Source of the DNA: Streptomyces cinerochromogenes
Lineage (GTDB): Bacteria; Actinomycetota; Actinomycetes; Streptomycetales; Streptomycetaceae
DNA: 64,000 nt
Reading direction: 5' to 3'
NCBI RefSeq assembly: GCF_014648635.1
Contig: NZ_BMRM01000002.1
Location: 186,001-250,000 of the forward strand
Positions 24,259 to 33,302 of the stretch are shown piece by piece. The stretch's first letter is position 1. Each line of letters starts with the position of its first letter. The position numbers and the translations under genes were made by a program. The notes beneath the pieces are model-generated. The model made no database searches and was not told the DNA's origin. It saw only the letters and a program-made list of their open reading frames with translations.

Positions 24259-24735
24259 GTGAGCGCGAAGCAGGAACCGAGCGTCTGGCAGGGCTTCAAG
24301 GCCTTCCTGATGCGCGGCAACGTCGTCGATCTGGCAGTCGCGGTGGTCATCGGCGCGGCCTTCACGAACATCGTCAACTCGGTGGTGAAGGGGATCATCA
24401 ACCCGCTGGTCGGAGCGATCGGCACGCAGAACCTCGACAGCTACAGCACCTGTCTGAAGGACCCGTGCCAGGTGGGCGCGGACGGCACGGTGAAGAGCGG
24501 GGTGCCGATCATGTGGGGCTCCGTCCTGGGCTCCACACTCAGCTTCCTGATCACCGCGGCGGTGGTGTACTTCCTGATGGTGCTGCCGATGTCGAAGTAC
24601 CTGGCGCGGCAGTCGGCCCGGAAGGCGGCGCGGGAGGGCACGAAGGAGGTCATGGAGGTGACCGAACTGGAGGTGCTCAAGGAGATCCGCGACGCGCTGG
24701 TCGCGCAGCGCGGGGCCGGGCGCGACGAGCGCTAG
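24259..24735 (+). CDS. mscL: Large-conductance mechanosensitive channel MscL
   Basis: A 158-residue MscL: N-terminal amphipathic GFKAFLMRGNVVDLAVAVVIGAAF with TM1, the pore-lining helix, a periplasmic loop with two Cys (CLKDPC), TM2 (TLSFLITAAVVYFLMVLPMSKY) and a C-terminal charged helical bundle (TELEVLKEIRDAL). It opens under membrane tension and releases solutes in osmotic downshock. GTG 24259 has GAGGAGA upstream at about 9 nt. The two Cys in the loop are an actinobacterial variant worth noting. Confidence 0.95.
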   Translation: MSAKQEPSVWQGFKAFLMRGNVVDLAVAVVIGAAFTNIVNSVVKGIINPLVGAIGTQNLDSYSTCLKDPCQVGADGTVKSGVPIMWGSVLGSTLSFLITAAVVYFLMVLPMSKYLARQSARKAAREGTKEVMEVTELEVLKEIRDALVAQRGAGRDER

Positions 24736-24754
24736 CGGCGCTGCGGCGCACGGC

Positions 24755-24931
24755 TCACAGGTGGTGGGGCGGCTTCTCGTCCAGGAAGCGCCTCAGGTCG
24801 GCGGCGCTGTCGCCGGCCGGGCGTTCGCCCCAGCCGCGGTCGGTGTCGTCCGAGGACTGCTGGTCCAGCGGGTCGTCGAAGACCAGCGCGGGCTTCGGGT
24901 CGCGCGGCTCGGGCTCGGGGACGGTGCTCAT
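24755..24931 (-). CDS. Small hypothetical protein
   Basis: A 58-residue acidic, Pro/Asp-rich cytoplasmic protein (MSTVPEPEPRDPKPALVFDD ... DLRRFLDEKPPHHL). A short conserved-looking C-terminal helix with a DLRRFLDE motif is the only ordered part. It is convergent with mscL (20 bp between stops) and divergent from ltrA. It has no signal peptide or known motif. I do not recognise a function. Confidence 0.6.
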   Translation of the reverse strand: MSTVPEPEPRDPKPALVFDDPLDQQSSDDTDRGWGERPAGDSAADLRRFLDEKPPHHL

Positions 24932-25068
24932 GCCACCAGGGTACGGCGCCCGCCGCTCCGGTCCGACGGCCCGCTCCCTCCCCACGCGGACCGCCCCCGC
25001 CGCCTCTCCCCCAGTGCTTGTGAATGCCTTCACAAGATTTCGGGCCGGTTTTCTGCTGTGCTGGGACC

Positions 25069-26307
25069 ATGACGTCGAGTTCCGCCCCGGCGCCCGCCTC
25101 CTCGGGCGCACCGCAGCCCTCCGGTCCCCTGCGACGGCTCACCGCGCGCGGGCGCGACGAGGCGCACCGCGTCGCGTCCCCGCTGGAGCTGTTCTTCGAC
25201 CTGTGCTTCGTCGTGGCGATCGCGCAGGCGGGCGTGCAACTGGTGCACGCCGTCGCGGAAGGGCACGCGGGCAGGGGCATCCTCGACTACGCGATGGTGT
25301 TCTTCGCCATCTGGTGGGCGTGGATGAACTTCAGCTGGTTCGCCTCGGCGTACGACAACGACGACGCGCTGTACCGGGTCGTCACCCTGGTACAGATCGC
25401 CGGTGTCCTGGTCCTGGCCGCCGGCGTCTCCCGGGCCGCCGTCCAGCACGACTTCCTGCTGGTCTGGCTCGGCTATGTGATCATGCGGCTGGCGATGGCC
25501 TGGCAGTGGCTGAGGGCCGCGAGATCGGCCACGGGTGCGGAGCGGACCACCGCGCTGCGGTACGCGTACGGCGTGCTGCTGTGCCAGGCCGGCTGGCTCG
25601 GCCTGGTGCTGCTGCCCGAGCCGTCCCGGCCGTGGGTGTTCCTCGTGATGGTGATCGCGGAACTGTGCGTGCCGCTGTACGCCGAGAAGGTGCAGGAGAC
25701 CTCCTGGCACCCGCATCACATCGCCGAGCGGTACGGCCTGTTCACGATCATCGTGCTCGGCGAGACGATCGCCGCGGCCACGGTCGCCGTGAAGTCGGGC
25801 GTGGACGAGCACAACGCGCTGGGCGAGCTGCTGCCCATCGCGGCGGGCGGCCTGCTGATCGTCTTCGCCGCCTGGTGGATCTACTTCGTGGTGCCCATCC
25901 ACGGGCACCTGCGCTCCAGCCGGCGGGCGTTCGTCTGGGGCTACGGGCACTACCTCGTCTTCGCCTCGGCCGCGGCGATCGGCGCCGGTCTGGAGGTGGC
26001 CGTGGAGCAGGCGGTCGGCAAGGCCCACATCTCCACCCTGTCCGCCTCGGCCGCCGTCACCCTGCCGACCGCGCTGTACCTGCTGACCGTGTGGGCGCTG
26101 CACTCCCGCCACTTCAAGGTCGGCCTCACCCAGCAGCTCGTCCTGCCGGTCACGGCCCTGCTGGTGATCTGCTGCACCTTCCTGGGCCGGTGGGCGGTGC
26201 TCGCGGCGGGGCTCGTCTCCTCGGCCGCGGTGGTGACCGGGGTGGCCCTGACGGCGCGCACGACCGCCCGGGACCGCGCGGCGGACGCCGCCGCCGGGGC
26301 CGGCTGA
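25069..26307 (+). CDS. Low temperature requirement protein A (LtrA) family membrane protein
   Basis: A 412-residue protein with about 11-12 hydrophobic segments. The family hallmarks are VASPLELFFDLCFVVAIAQ at about residues 36-54 and the later HIAERYGLFTIIVLGETI motif. LtrA is a membrane protein of unknown biochemical role named for cold growth in Listeria. ATG 25069 was chosen over an upstream start as the first Met before the conserved region. Confidence 0.9.
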   Translation: MTSSSAPAPASSGAPQPSGPLRRLTARGRDEAHRVASPLELFFDLCFVVAIAQAGVQLVHAVAEGHAGRGILDYAMVFFAIWWAWMNFSWFASAYDNDDALYRVVTLVQIAGVLVLAAGVSRAAVQHDFLLVWLGYVIMRLAMAWQWLRAARSATGAERTTALRYAYGVLLCQAGWLGLVLLPEPSRPWVFLVMVIAELCVPLYAEKVQETSWHPHHIAERYGLFTIIVLGETIAAATVAVKSGVDEHNALGELLPIAAGGLLIVFAAWWIYFVVPIHGHLRSSRRAFVWGYGHYLVFASAAAIGAGLEVAVEQAVGKAHISTLSASAAVTLPTALYLLTVWALHSRHFKVGLTQQLVLPVTALLVICCTFLGRWAVLAAGLVSSAAVVTGVALTARTTARDRAADAAAGAG

Positions 26308-26335
26308 GTGCTTCGGGGCAGGGCGCCCGCTGCGC

Positions 26336-26341
26336 CAGACT
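26336..26341 (+). promoter_or_regulatory. -10 hexamer of a leaderless promoter for the P1 peptidase
   Basis: CAGACT ends 7 nt before ATG 26349, with no ribosome-binding site. Confidence 0.4.
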
Positions 26342-26348
26342 GGCGTCC

Positions 26349-27431
26349 ATGACAGCTGACGCTCTGACGGACGTCGCCGGGCTGCGGGTGGGGCACGCCA
26401 CCCGACGCGGCGGCGGCTGGCTCACCGGCACGACGGTCGTCCTCGCCCCGGAGGGCGGTGCCGTCGCCGCCGTGGACGTGCGGGGCGGCGGTCCCGGCAC
26501 CAAGGAGACCGACGCCCTCGACCCGCGCAACGTGGTGCAGAAGGTCGACGCCGTGGTGCTGACCGGGGGCAGCGCGTACGGGCTCGACGCGGCCTCCGGG
26601 GTGATGGCCTGGCTGGAGGAGCAGGGGCGCGGGGTGCCGGTGGGGGCGGACCCGGCGCATGTCGTGCCGGTGGTACCGGCCGCGTGCGTCTTCGACCTGG
26701 GGCGCGGCGGCGACTTCCGGGCGCGTCCGGACGCGGCGACGGGACGTGCGGCGGTCGAGGCCGCGGCGGCCACGGTGCCGGGTGCGCCGGTGCCGGAGGG
26801 GTGCGTCGGCGCCGGCACGGGTGCCGTCGCGGGGCGGCTCAAGGGCGGGGTGGGCACGGCGAGCACGGTGCTCGGCTCGGGCGTCACCGTGGCGGCGCTG
26901 GTGGTCGCGAACCCCGCGGGGGCGGTGCTGGATCCCGGGACGGGCGTGTTGTACGGGGAGTTGTTCGAGGGGCGGGTGGAGTACCCGGAGGAGCGCGTGC
27001 ACGCAGCCGCGCTCCGGCGCCTGGACGAGGCCGCCGCCGGGAACGCGCCGACGCCGCTCAACACGACGCTGGCGGTGGTCGCGACGGACGCGGACCTCTC
27101 CAAAGCCCAGGCGCAGAAGCTGGCGGGCACGGCGCACGACGGGATCGCGCGCGCCGTCCGGCCGGTGCACCTCCTGCACGACGGCGACACGGTGTTCGCG
27201 CTGGCGACCGGCGCCCGCCCGCTCGACCCGCACCCGCTCGCGCTCAACGGCATCCTGGCCGCAGGCGCGGACCTGGTGACCCGCGCGATCGTACGAGCCG
27301 TGCGCGCCGCCGAGTCGGCCGCCGGTCCGGGCGGAGTGTGGCCGTCGCACGGCGAGTTGTACGGCGGTCAGGGGAACTGCACGACCGGTAGGGGAACTGC
27401 CCGGCCGTCAGGGAAGCTGCACGGCCGGTAG
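26349..27431 (+). CDS. P1 (DmpA-type) self-processing peptidase
   Basis: A 360-residue protein of the DmpA/BapA Ntn-hydrolase family: TDVAGLRVGHAT at the N-terminus, GGPGTKETD, VVLTGGSAYGLDAASGVM, and the processing region with the NTTLAVVATDA motif (Thr/Ser nucleophile area) near residue 238. These aminopeptidases cleave D- or beta-amino acid peptides after autoproteolysis. The last 22 residues are encoded by a tandem 20-bp repeat that continues past the stop, so the C-terminus has been extended by repeat sequence. Much larger frames overlapping this gene on the same strand are out-of-frame readings of upstream genes. Confidence 0.87.
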   Translation: MTADALTDVAGLRVGHATRRGGGWLTGTTVVLAPEGGAVAAVDVRGGGPGTKETDALDPRNVVQKVDAVVLTGGSAYGLDAASGVMAWLEEQGRGVPVGADPAHVVPVVPAACVFDLGRGGDFRARPDAATGRAAVEAAAATVPGAPVPEGCVGAGTGAVAGRLKGGVGTASTVLGSGVTVAALVVANPAGAVLDPGTGVLYGELFEGRVEYPEERVHAAALRRLDEAAAGNAPTPLNTTLAVVATDADLSKAQAQKLAGTAHDGIARAVRPVHLLHDGDTVFALATGARPLDPHPLALNGILAAGADLVTRAIVRAVRAAESAAGPGGVWPSHGELYGGQGNCTTGRGTARPSGKLHGR

Positions 27432-27480
27432 GAAAGTCGTACGGCCGGCAGGGAAGTCGCACGGCCGGCAGTCAAGTCGG
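27361..27480. repeat. Six tandem 20-bp repeats across the peptidase 3' end
   Basis: Six units of 20 bp (consensus ACGGCCGGYAGGGAAGTCGC, first units more diverged) run from the last codons of the peptidase gene into the downstream gap. The rest of the gap up to 27655 holds only the L,D-transpeptidase leader. Confidence 0.85.
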
Positions 27481-27655
27481 CACGGCTGACACCGGCGTTT
27501 TCCCGGCCTCGGGAGCGGGGGTTGAGCCCTGGATTGTCGCGGTTCTGTCACGTGATGGCGTTCAGCGGAGTGGAAGGGAACCTTCCGCAGTGCCGGAGCC
27601 TCTTTCTCCACGCACTGGAACGGACCACGCACATCACACGAACCTGGAGCAGCCC

Positions 27656-28876
27656 GTGACAACGCCGGACATTGCAGCGCGGCGCGCACTCGGGGCCTGT
27701 GCCGCCCTGATGGTCGGCGCCCTCACCCTGACCGCGTGCGGCGGCAGCGCCAACGCGAACAACGACGACGGCAAGGGCGGCAAGGACTCCCCGAAGACGT
27801 CGACGGCGAAGATCGCGATCTCGGCCAAGGACGGTTCGACCGGGGCGTCCATCAACGCCACCGGGGTGAAGGTCAGCGACGGCAAGCTGGCCGACGTGAA
27901 GATGACGGTGGCGGGGTCGGGGCAGGCCGTGCCGGGCGCGATATCGGCGGACGGCCACACCTGGAAGCCGAAGGAGCAGCTGGAGCGCGGCACCAAGTAC
28001 CAGATAGCCGCGACCGCGAAGGACGCCGAGGGGCGCACGGCGGCGGCCAACTCCATCTTCACCACCGTCAGCTCGTCGAACAGCTTCATCGGCACCTACA
28101 CGCCGGACGACGGCTCGACAGTCGGCGCGGGCATGCCGGTGTCGTTCACCTTCGACAAGTCCATCACCGACAAGAAGGCCGTGCAGTCCCACATCACGGT
28201 CAACTCCACCAGCGGCCAGCAGGTGGTCGGGCACTGGTTCGGCGACCGGCGCCTCGACTTCCGGCCGCAGGAGTACTGGAAGGCCGGGTCCAAGGTCACG
28301 CTCTCCATCGACCTGGACGGCGTCGAGGGCGCGAAGGGCGTCTACGGCGTGCAGAAGAAGACCGTCACCTTCACGATCGGGCGCTCGCAGGTCTCCACGG
28401 TCGACGTGAACACGCAGACCATGACGGTCGTGCGGGACGGCAAGACGATCAAGACGGTGCCGATCTCGGCGGGCAGCCCGCAGCACACCACGTACAACGG
28501 GCAGATGGTGATCTCCGAGAAGTTCGTGCAGACCCGTATGAACGGCTCGACGGTCGGCTTCGGCGGGGAGTACGACATCCCGGACGTGCCGCACGCGATG
28601 CGGCTGACGACGTCGGGGACGTTCATCCACGGCAACTACTGGTACAACAAGGGCAACCCGCCCTTCGGCCGGGAGGGCACCAGCCACGGCTGCGTCGGCC
28701 TCGCGGACGCGCAGGGCGCCCAGGGCGCCACCGAGGCCAAGTGGTTCTTCGACAACTCCCTCGTCGGCGATGTCGTGATCGTGAAGAACTCGCCCGACAC
28801 GACGGTCTCCCCCGACAACGGGCTCAACGGCTGGAACATGTCGTGGAGCGCCTGGACCGCGGGAAGCGCCGCCTGA
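27656..28876 (+). CDS. Ig-like L,D-transpeptidase lipoprotein
   Basis: A 406-residue secreted lipoprotein. The signal peptide has RRALGACAALMVGALTLTAC with a lipobox LTAC at about residue 25. Two Ig-like modules follow (DGSTGASINATGVKV, YTPDDGSTVGAGMPV), then a YkuD catalytic domain with the HGNYWY and SHGCVGL motifs (catalytic His and Cys). It forms 3-3 crosslinks in peptidoglycan outside the membrane. GTG 27656 follows GGAG by 6 nt; the longer frame has no signal sequence. A terminator hairpin follows. Confidence 0.93.
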   Translation: MTTPDIAARRALGACAALMVGALTLTACGGSANANNDDGKGGKDSPKTSTAKIAISAKDGSTGASINATGVKVSDGKLADVKMTVAGSGQAVPGAISADGHTWKPKEQLERGTKYQIAATAKDAEGRTAAANSIFTTVSSSNSFIGTYTPDDGSTVGAGMPVSFTFDKSITDKKAVQSHITVNSTSGQQVVGHWFGDRRLDFRPQEYWKAGSKVTLSIDLDGVEGAKGVYGVQKKTVTFTIGRSQVSTVDVNTQTMTVVRDGKTIKTVPISAGSPQHTTYNGQMVISEKFVQTRMNGSTVGFGGEYDIPDVPHAMRLTTSGTFIHGNYWYNKGNPPFGREGTSHGCVGLADAQGAQGATEAKWFFDNSLVGDVVIVKNSPDTTVSPDNGLNGWNMSWSAWTAGSAA

Positions 28877-28899
28877 ACGGCGGGTTTTGACGGAACGGC

Positions 28900-28928
28900 G
28901 GGCCGCGCGGGAACTTTTCGCGCGGCCC
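28900..28928 (+). terminator. Hairpin terminator after the L,D-transpeptidase gene
   Basis: GGGCCGCGCG and CGCGCGGCCC form a perfect 10-bp stem with a 9-nt loop containing TTTT, 24 nt after the stop. Confidence 0.8.
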
Positions 28929-29033
28929 CGGTGTTTTCCTGGCGTACGTTTTCTCGGTTCCCGGACATGATGTCCGACCGAGGGGCTACGGTATGCACCC
29001 ACAAGGTGACATGCAGCAACGCCGGGAGAAACC

Positions 29034-29780
29034 TTGAGCGTTCCGTACGAGACGGCAGCGTACGAACCAGCCGAGTCGCCCGAGTCTCCTGAGGAGCATC
29101 TCGCGCGACTCCTCGGCCGTGCCCTGAACTCGTTCGAGCTGCCCGACGAGGTGATACGGCGCCTCGACTGCGCGCTGGCGCACGACAGCTCGCTGCACTC
29201 CGCGTACCACAGCGCGGGGCTGCGCCGGGAGACGTACCGGCACACCTGGCTGCTCGCCGACGGCACGGCGGTCACGCTGTGGGAGCTGGTGCACAACCCC
29301 ACGCCGGGCAGCGCCCCGGAACACGAGGTGTACGTCGACGAGGAGGAACTTCAGGCCGCCACATCCCGGCTCGGCCTGCCGCCGGACGCCCAGGACTTCG
29401 AACTGCCCGCGCTGATGCGGCTGTGGGCGATCCCCGAACCCCGGCACGTGTTCGCCTCCGACGACTCCGCGGACCATGCCCGCCGGCTGCTGCGCCGCGC
29501 GGAGAACCCCGACCGGCCCGGCGCCGAGACGGCGGCGCTGCTGGCGACGGCGACCGCCCACCAGATCACCCAGGCGTTCGGCCGCCCCGGCCGGGCCGCC
29601 CGGACGGGGCTGAGCTACGCGCTGTACGAGCACGCCTTCCTGCTGCCCGACGGGACGGAGATCTCCCTGTGGGAGGTCGAGCACACGGCGACGCCCGACG
29701 GGCGGCACATGTGCGAGGTGTACATGACGGAGGACGCGGCCCGGGAGGCGATGGAGCGGCGCGCAGCACGGCAGGGATAG
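29034..29780 (+). CDS. DUF6227 family protein
   Basis: A 248-residue cytoplasmic protein. Two related halves are visible: each has an HxWLLADGTxVTLWELVH / AFLLPDGTEISLWEVEH type strand motif (around residues 70-85 and 197-212), suggesting an internal duplication. I recall this sequence type as the Streptomyces DUF6227 family, whose function is unknown. The start is TTG 29034 with GGGAGAA at 3-9 nt upstream; no ATG in frame keeps the conserved N-terminus. A bidirectional terminator separates it from fruA. Confidence 0.75.
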   Translation: MSVPYETAAYEPAESPESPEEHLARLLGRALNSFELPDEVIRRLDCALAHDSSLHSAYHSAGLRRETYRHTWLLADGTAVTLWELVHNPTPGSAPEHEVYVDEEELQAATSRLGLPPDAQDFELPALMRLWAIPEPRHVFASDDSADHARRLLRRAENPDRPGAETAALLATATAHQITQAFGRPGRAARTGLSYALYEHAFLLPDGTEISLWEVEHTATPDGRHMCEVYMTEDAAREAMERRAARQG

Positions 29781-29810
29781 CACGGATGGCACGCCCGCCG
29801 TACCGGCAGA

Positions 29811-29842
29811 TCAGGGCCCGGGACTGCCGTCCCGGGCCCTGA
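29811..29842. terminator. Bidirectional hairpin terminator
   Basis: A perfect 14-bp inverted repeat (TCAGGGCCCGGGAC and its complement) around a TGCC loop, between the convergent DUF6227 and fruA genes. Confidence 0.88.
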
Positions 29843-29869
29843 GTGTTCCGCCGTGGCGCGCCGTTGCCG

Positions 29870-32065
29870 TCAGGCGGCTATCGGCTGCCTGGCCCCTTCG
29901 GGAGTGGCGGTCTCCTGCGCGGCCGGGTCGGCGGCCGGGGACTCGGGGCTCGGCTTGCGCAGGCCTTTGAGGAGGACCACCAGGGCCGTGGTGACGCCGA
30001 CGCCGGCCGCGATGGCCACCAGGTACAGCAGCGGGTTGCCGATCAGCGGGACCACGAAGACGCCGCCGTGCGGGGCGCGCAGGGTGGCGCCGAAGCCCAT
30101 CGACAGGGCGCCGGTGAGCGCGCCGCCCGCCATCGAGGCGGGGATGACCCGCAGCGGGTCGGCCGCCGCGAACGGGATGGCGCCCTCGGAGATGAAGGAC
30201 GCGCCCAGCACCCAGGCGGCCTTGCCGTTCTCGCGCTCGGCCGCGGTGAACAGCCGGGCGCGGACGGTGGTGGCCAGGGCCATCGCCAGCGGCGGGACCA
30301 TGCCGGCCGCCATCACCGCGGCCATGATCTTCATGGCGGAGTCGCTGGGGGTGGCGACGGCGATGCCGGCGGTGGCGAAGGTGTAGGCGACCTTGTTGAC
30401 CGGGCCGCCCAGGTCGAAGCACATCATCAGGCCGAGCAGGGCGCCGAGCAGGATGGCGTTGGTGCCGGTGAGGCCGTTCAGCCAGTCGGTCAGGCCCTTC
30501 TGGGCGCTGGCGATGGGCTTGCCGATCACGACGAACATCAGGAAGCCGACGATCGCCGAGGAGATCAGCGGGATCACCACCACGGGCATGATGCCCCGCA
30601 ACGCCGCGGGGATCTGCACCCGCTGGACGGCCAGCACCACGCCACCGGCGATCAGACCGGCCGCCAGGCCGCCGAGGAAGCCCGCGTTGATGGTCACCGA
30701 GATCGCGCCGCCGACGAAGCCGGGGACCAGGCCAGGCCGGTCGGCCATGCCGTAGGCGATGTAGCCGGCGAGGACCGGGACCAGGAAGCCGAAGGACACC
30801 ACGCCGATCTGGAACAGCAGGGCGCCCCAGCTGTCGGCCTGGGTCCACACGAAGTGGTCCATCACCGACGGCGCCTTGTTGATCTTGTAGCCGCCGATCG
30901 CGAAGCCCAGCGCGATGAGCAGACCGCCCGCGGCGACGAACGGGACCATGTAGCTGACGCCGGACATCAGCCACTTGCGGAGCTTGGTGCCGTACCCCTC
31001 GGTGGAGTCGCCCGCGCGCTCCACCGGCGTGCCGGACGGCGCCTGCGCCGGCGCGCTCGCCTCACCGCGCGCCGCCTTCCCGCGGACCTCCGCGATGAGC
31101 TCGGCGGGGCGGTTGATGCCCGCCTTCACGCCCACGTCGACGGTCGGCTTGCCCGCGAAGCGGTCCTTGTCGCGGACGGGGACGTCGTGCGCGAAGATCA
31201 CGCCGTCCGCCGCGGCGATCACCGCCGGGTCCAGCCGGGTGAAGCCGGCCGAGCCCTGGGTCTCGACGACCACCTCGATGCCCGCCTCACGGCCGGCGTT
31301 CTCCAGCGACTCGGCCGCCATGTAGGTGTGGGCGATGCCGGTCGGGCAGGAGGTGACGGCGACGATACGGAAGGGGCGCTCGCCGGGGGCGGGTGTGGCG
31401 CCCGGCTCCGGGGCGGACCCGTCCGCGACGGTCGCGCCCGGAGCCGGGGCCGTGCTGCCCGCCGCGGCGCCGGTGGAGGCCGCCACCGACGCCGCAGCGG
31501 TGTCTTCGGAGGCGGCCTCGGCGCCCTGAGGGGTGCCCACGGCGTCCTGGGAAGAGTCCGCGGCGCTCTGGGAAGAGCCCGTGTCCGCCGTACCGCCGGC
31601 GCCCTCGTCCGCGGCCGTCGGCGCCTCGTCCCCGCGGATCAGCGCCGCCGCCGCAGCCGCGTCCCCGGCCGACCGCAGCGCGTCGGTGAACTCGGCGTTC
31701 ATCAGCTGGCGGGCGAGGGAGGAGAGGATCGTCAGGTGGGCGTCGTCGGCGCCGGCGGGGGCCGCGATCAGGAAGATGAGGTCGGCCGGGCCGTCCGCGG
31801 CACCGAAGTCGATGCCGGCGGCGCTGCGGCCGAAGGCGAGGGTCGGCTCGGTGACATGGGCGCTGCGGCAGTGCGGGATGCCGATGCCGCCGTCGAGGCC
31901 GGTCGGCATCTGGGCCTCGCGGGCGGCGACGTCGGCGAGGAAGCCCTCCAGGTCGGTCACCCGGCCCTGGGCCACCATGCGCTGGGCGAGGGCACGCGCC
32001 GCCGCTTCCTTGGTGTCGGCGGACAGGTCGAGATCGACCAGGTCCGCCGTGATCATTTCGCTCAT
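29870..32065 (-). CDS. fruA: Fructose-specific PTS enzyme IIABC
   Basis: A 731-residue multidomain transporter. The IIA domain is at 1-150 (phosphorylation His65 in GIGIPHCRSA), an Ala/Ser/Asp-rich linker follows, then the IIB domain (FRIVAVTSCPTGIAHTYM, with the phosphocysteine) and a C-terminal IIC membrane domain with about eight to ten helices (FGFLVPVLAGYIAYGMADRPGL, GGPVNKVAYTFATAG). It takes up fructose as fructose-1-phosphate. ATG 32065 has GGAGC upstream. It is downstream of deoR and fruK on the same strand, but the 289-bp gap to fruK may hold its own promoter. Confidence 0.96.
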   Translation of the reverse strand: MSEMITADLVDLDLSADTKEAAARALAQRMVAQGRVTDLEGFLADVAAREAQMPTGLDGGIGIPHCRSAHVTEPTLAFGRSAAGIDFGAADGPADLIFLIAAPAGADDAHLTILSSLARQLMNAEFTDALRSAGDAAAAAALIRGDEAPTAADEGAGGTADTGSSQSAADSSQDAVGTPQGAEAASEDTAAASVAASTGAAAGSTAPAPGATVADGSAPEPGATPAPGERPFRIVAVTSCPTGIAHTYMAAESLENAGREAGIEVVVETQGSAGFTRLDPAVIAAADGVIFAHDVPVRDKDRFAGKPTVDVGVKAGINRPAELIAEVRGKAARGEASAPAQAPSGTPVERAGDSTEGYGTKLRKWLMSGVSYMVPFVAAGGLLIALGFAIGGYKINKAPSVMDHFVWTQADSWGALLFQIGVVSFGFLVPVLAGYIAYGMADRPGLVPGFVGGAISVTINAGFLGGLAAGLIAGGVVLAVQRVQIPAALRGIMPVVVIPLISSAIVGFLMFVVIGKPIASAQKGLTDWLNGLTGTNAILLGALLGLMMCFDLGGPVNKVAYTFATAGIAVATPSDSAMKIMAAVMAAGMVPPLAMALATTVRARLFTAAERENGKAAWVLGASFISEGAIPFAAADPLRVIPASMAGGALTGALSMGFGATLRAPHGGVFVVPLIGNPLLYLVAIAAGVGVTTALVVLLKGLRKPSPESPAADPAAQETATPEGARQPIAA

Positions 32066-32354
32066 CGCGGGCTCCTATGCACGCGTATCGCCCGGGGGGA
32101 GGAGTGGGCGGGAGTGGGGACGGGGGTGCGGTGGGGGGAGGGGGTGGTGCGGGAGGGGGTGGCGGGGCCGGGGGAACCCCGCCTCCCGGGGGCGGCGCGG
32201 CGGATCAGCCGGCCGTGCGGCCCGGTGGCCGCGGCGAGTAACGGGGAGCCTCGCCGCTCGGAGGCCGGTGGGGTGGGCGGTTTCGGCGTCGTGGACCCGG
32301 CGCGTCCGCCGAGCCGGATGAATCCGGGGCGGGTGCCGCAGCACGCGAGCGAGA
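32066..32354. other. G-rich gap between fruK and fruA
   Basis: This 289-bp stretch has no gene. The forward strand at about 32093-32180 carries many runs of G (GGGGGAGG, GGGGG-type tracts) with G-quadruplex potential. No operator or hairpin was clear. Confidence 0.55.
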
Positions 32355-33302
32355 TCATGACACCGGCTCCGTCAGTTCGCGGTCCAGCGGGATGTCGGCC
32401 GTGACCGTCACCGCCGCCGGGTCCAGGTCGGCCGGGGTCGGCATCACGCTGCCGGGGAGTTGGACGGCGGCGGCGCCGTGGGCGACGGCCGAGGCCAGGG
32501 CCTCGGGGCCGGTGCCGCCGGCGATGAGGAAGCCGGCCAGGGAGGCGTCGCCGGCGCCCACGTTGCTGCGGACGGCGCGGACGCGCGCGCTGCCGAACCA
32601 CGCGCCGGTGTCCGAGACCAGGAGCTGCCCGTCGGCGCCCAGGCTCGCGAGCACGGCGCGTGCGCCCATCGCGCGCACCTCCTCGGCCGCCTTGAGCGCG
32701 TCGCCCACGGTCGTCAGGGGCCGCCCGACGGCCTCCGCCAGTTCCTCGGCGTTCGGCTTCACCACGTCGGGCCGGGCACGCAGCGCCTCCTGGAGCGCGC
32801 GCCCCGAGGTGTCCAGCGCGATACGCGCGCCCCCCGCGTGCGCCCGGGTGACGACATCGGCGTACCAGGAGGGCGCGAGCCCCCGGGGCAGGCTGCCGCA
32901 GCAGGCGATCCAGTCGGCGTCGGCGGACTGGGCGCGGATGGTGTCCAGGAGCAGTTCCTGTTCCGCCGCGGACAGCTCCGGGCCCGGCGCGTTGATCTTC
33001 GTGAGCACCCCGTCGGCTTCCGCGAGCGCGATGTTGGAGCGGGTGGCTCCGGCGACCGGGACCGGCGCGACCTCGATGCCCTGCGCGTCGAGCAGATCGG
33101 CGACGAGCGCGCCCGGCGCGCCGCCGAGGGGCAGGACGGCGACCGTGCGCCGGCCGGCGGCGGCGACGGCGCGCGAGACGTTCACACCCTTGCCGCCGGG
33201 GTCCATGCGCTCGCCGGTGGCGCGGACGACCTCGCCGCGCTCCAGGGCGGGGACCTCGTAGGTGCGGTCGAGGGAGGGGTTGGGGGTGACGGTGAGGATC
33301 AT
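32355..33302 (-). CDS. fruK: 1-phosphofructokinase
   Basis: A 315-residue PfkB-family kinase: N-terminal ILTVTPNPSLDRTYEV, the MDPGGKGVNVSRAVAAAG motif (sugar and anion site), and the C-terminal GAGD motif SNVGAGDASLAGFL with catalytic Asp. It phosphorylates the fructose-1-phosphate made by FruA to fructose-1,6-bisphosphate. Its ATG overlaps the stop of the deoR gene by 4 bp, so they are co-translated. Confidence 0.95.
   Translation of the reverse strand: MILTVTPNPSLDRTYEVPALERGEVVRATGERMDPGGKGVNVSRAVAAAGRRTVAVLPLGGAPGALVADLLDAQGIEVAPVPVAGATRSNIALAEADGVLTKINAPGPELSAAEQELLLDTIRAQSADADWIACCGSLPRGLAPSWYADVVTRAHAGGARIALDTSGRALQEALRARPDVVKPNAEELAEAVGRPLTTVGDALKAAEEVRAMGARAVLASLGADGQLLVSDTGAWFGSARVRAVRSNVGAGDASLAGFLIAGGTGPEALASAVAHGAAAVQLPGSVMPTPADLDPAAVTVTADIPLDRELTEPVS

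Noticed and set aside
24114..27431. Forward frame of about 1,100 codons over mscL, ltrA and peptidase
   Set aside because: Only the last 360 codons are the P1 peptidase; the upstream part reads mscL and ltrA out of frame.
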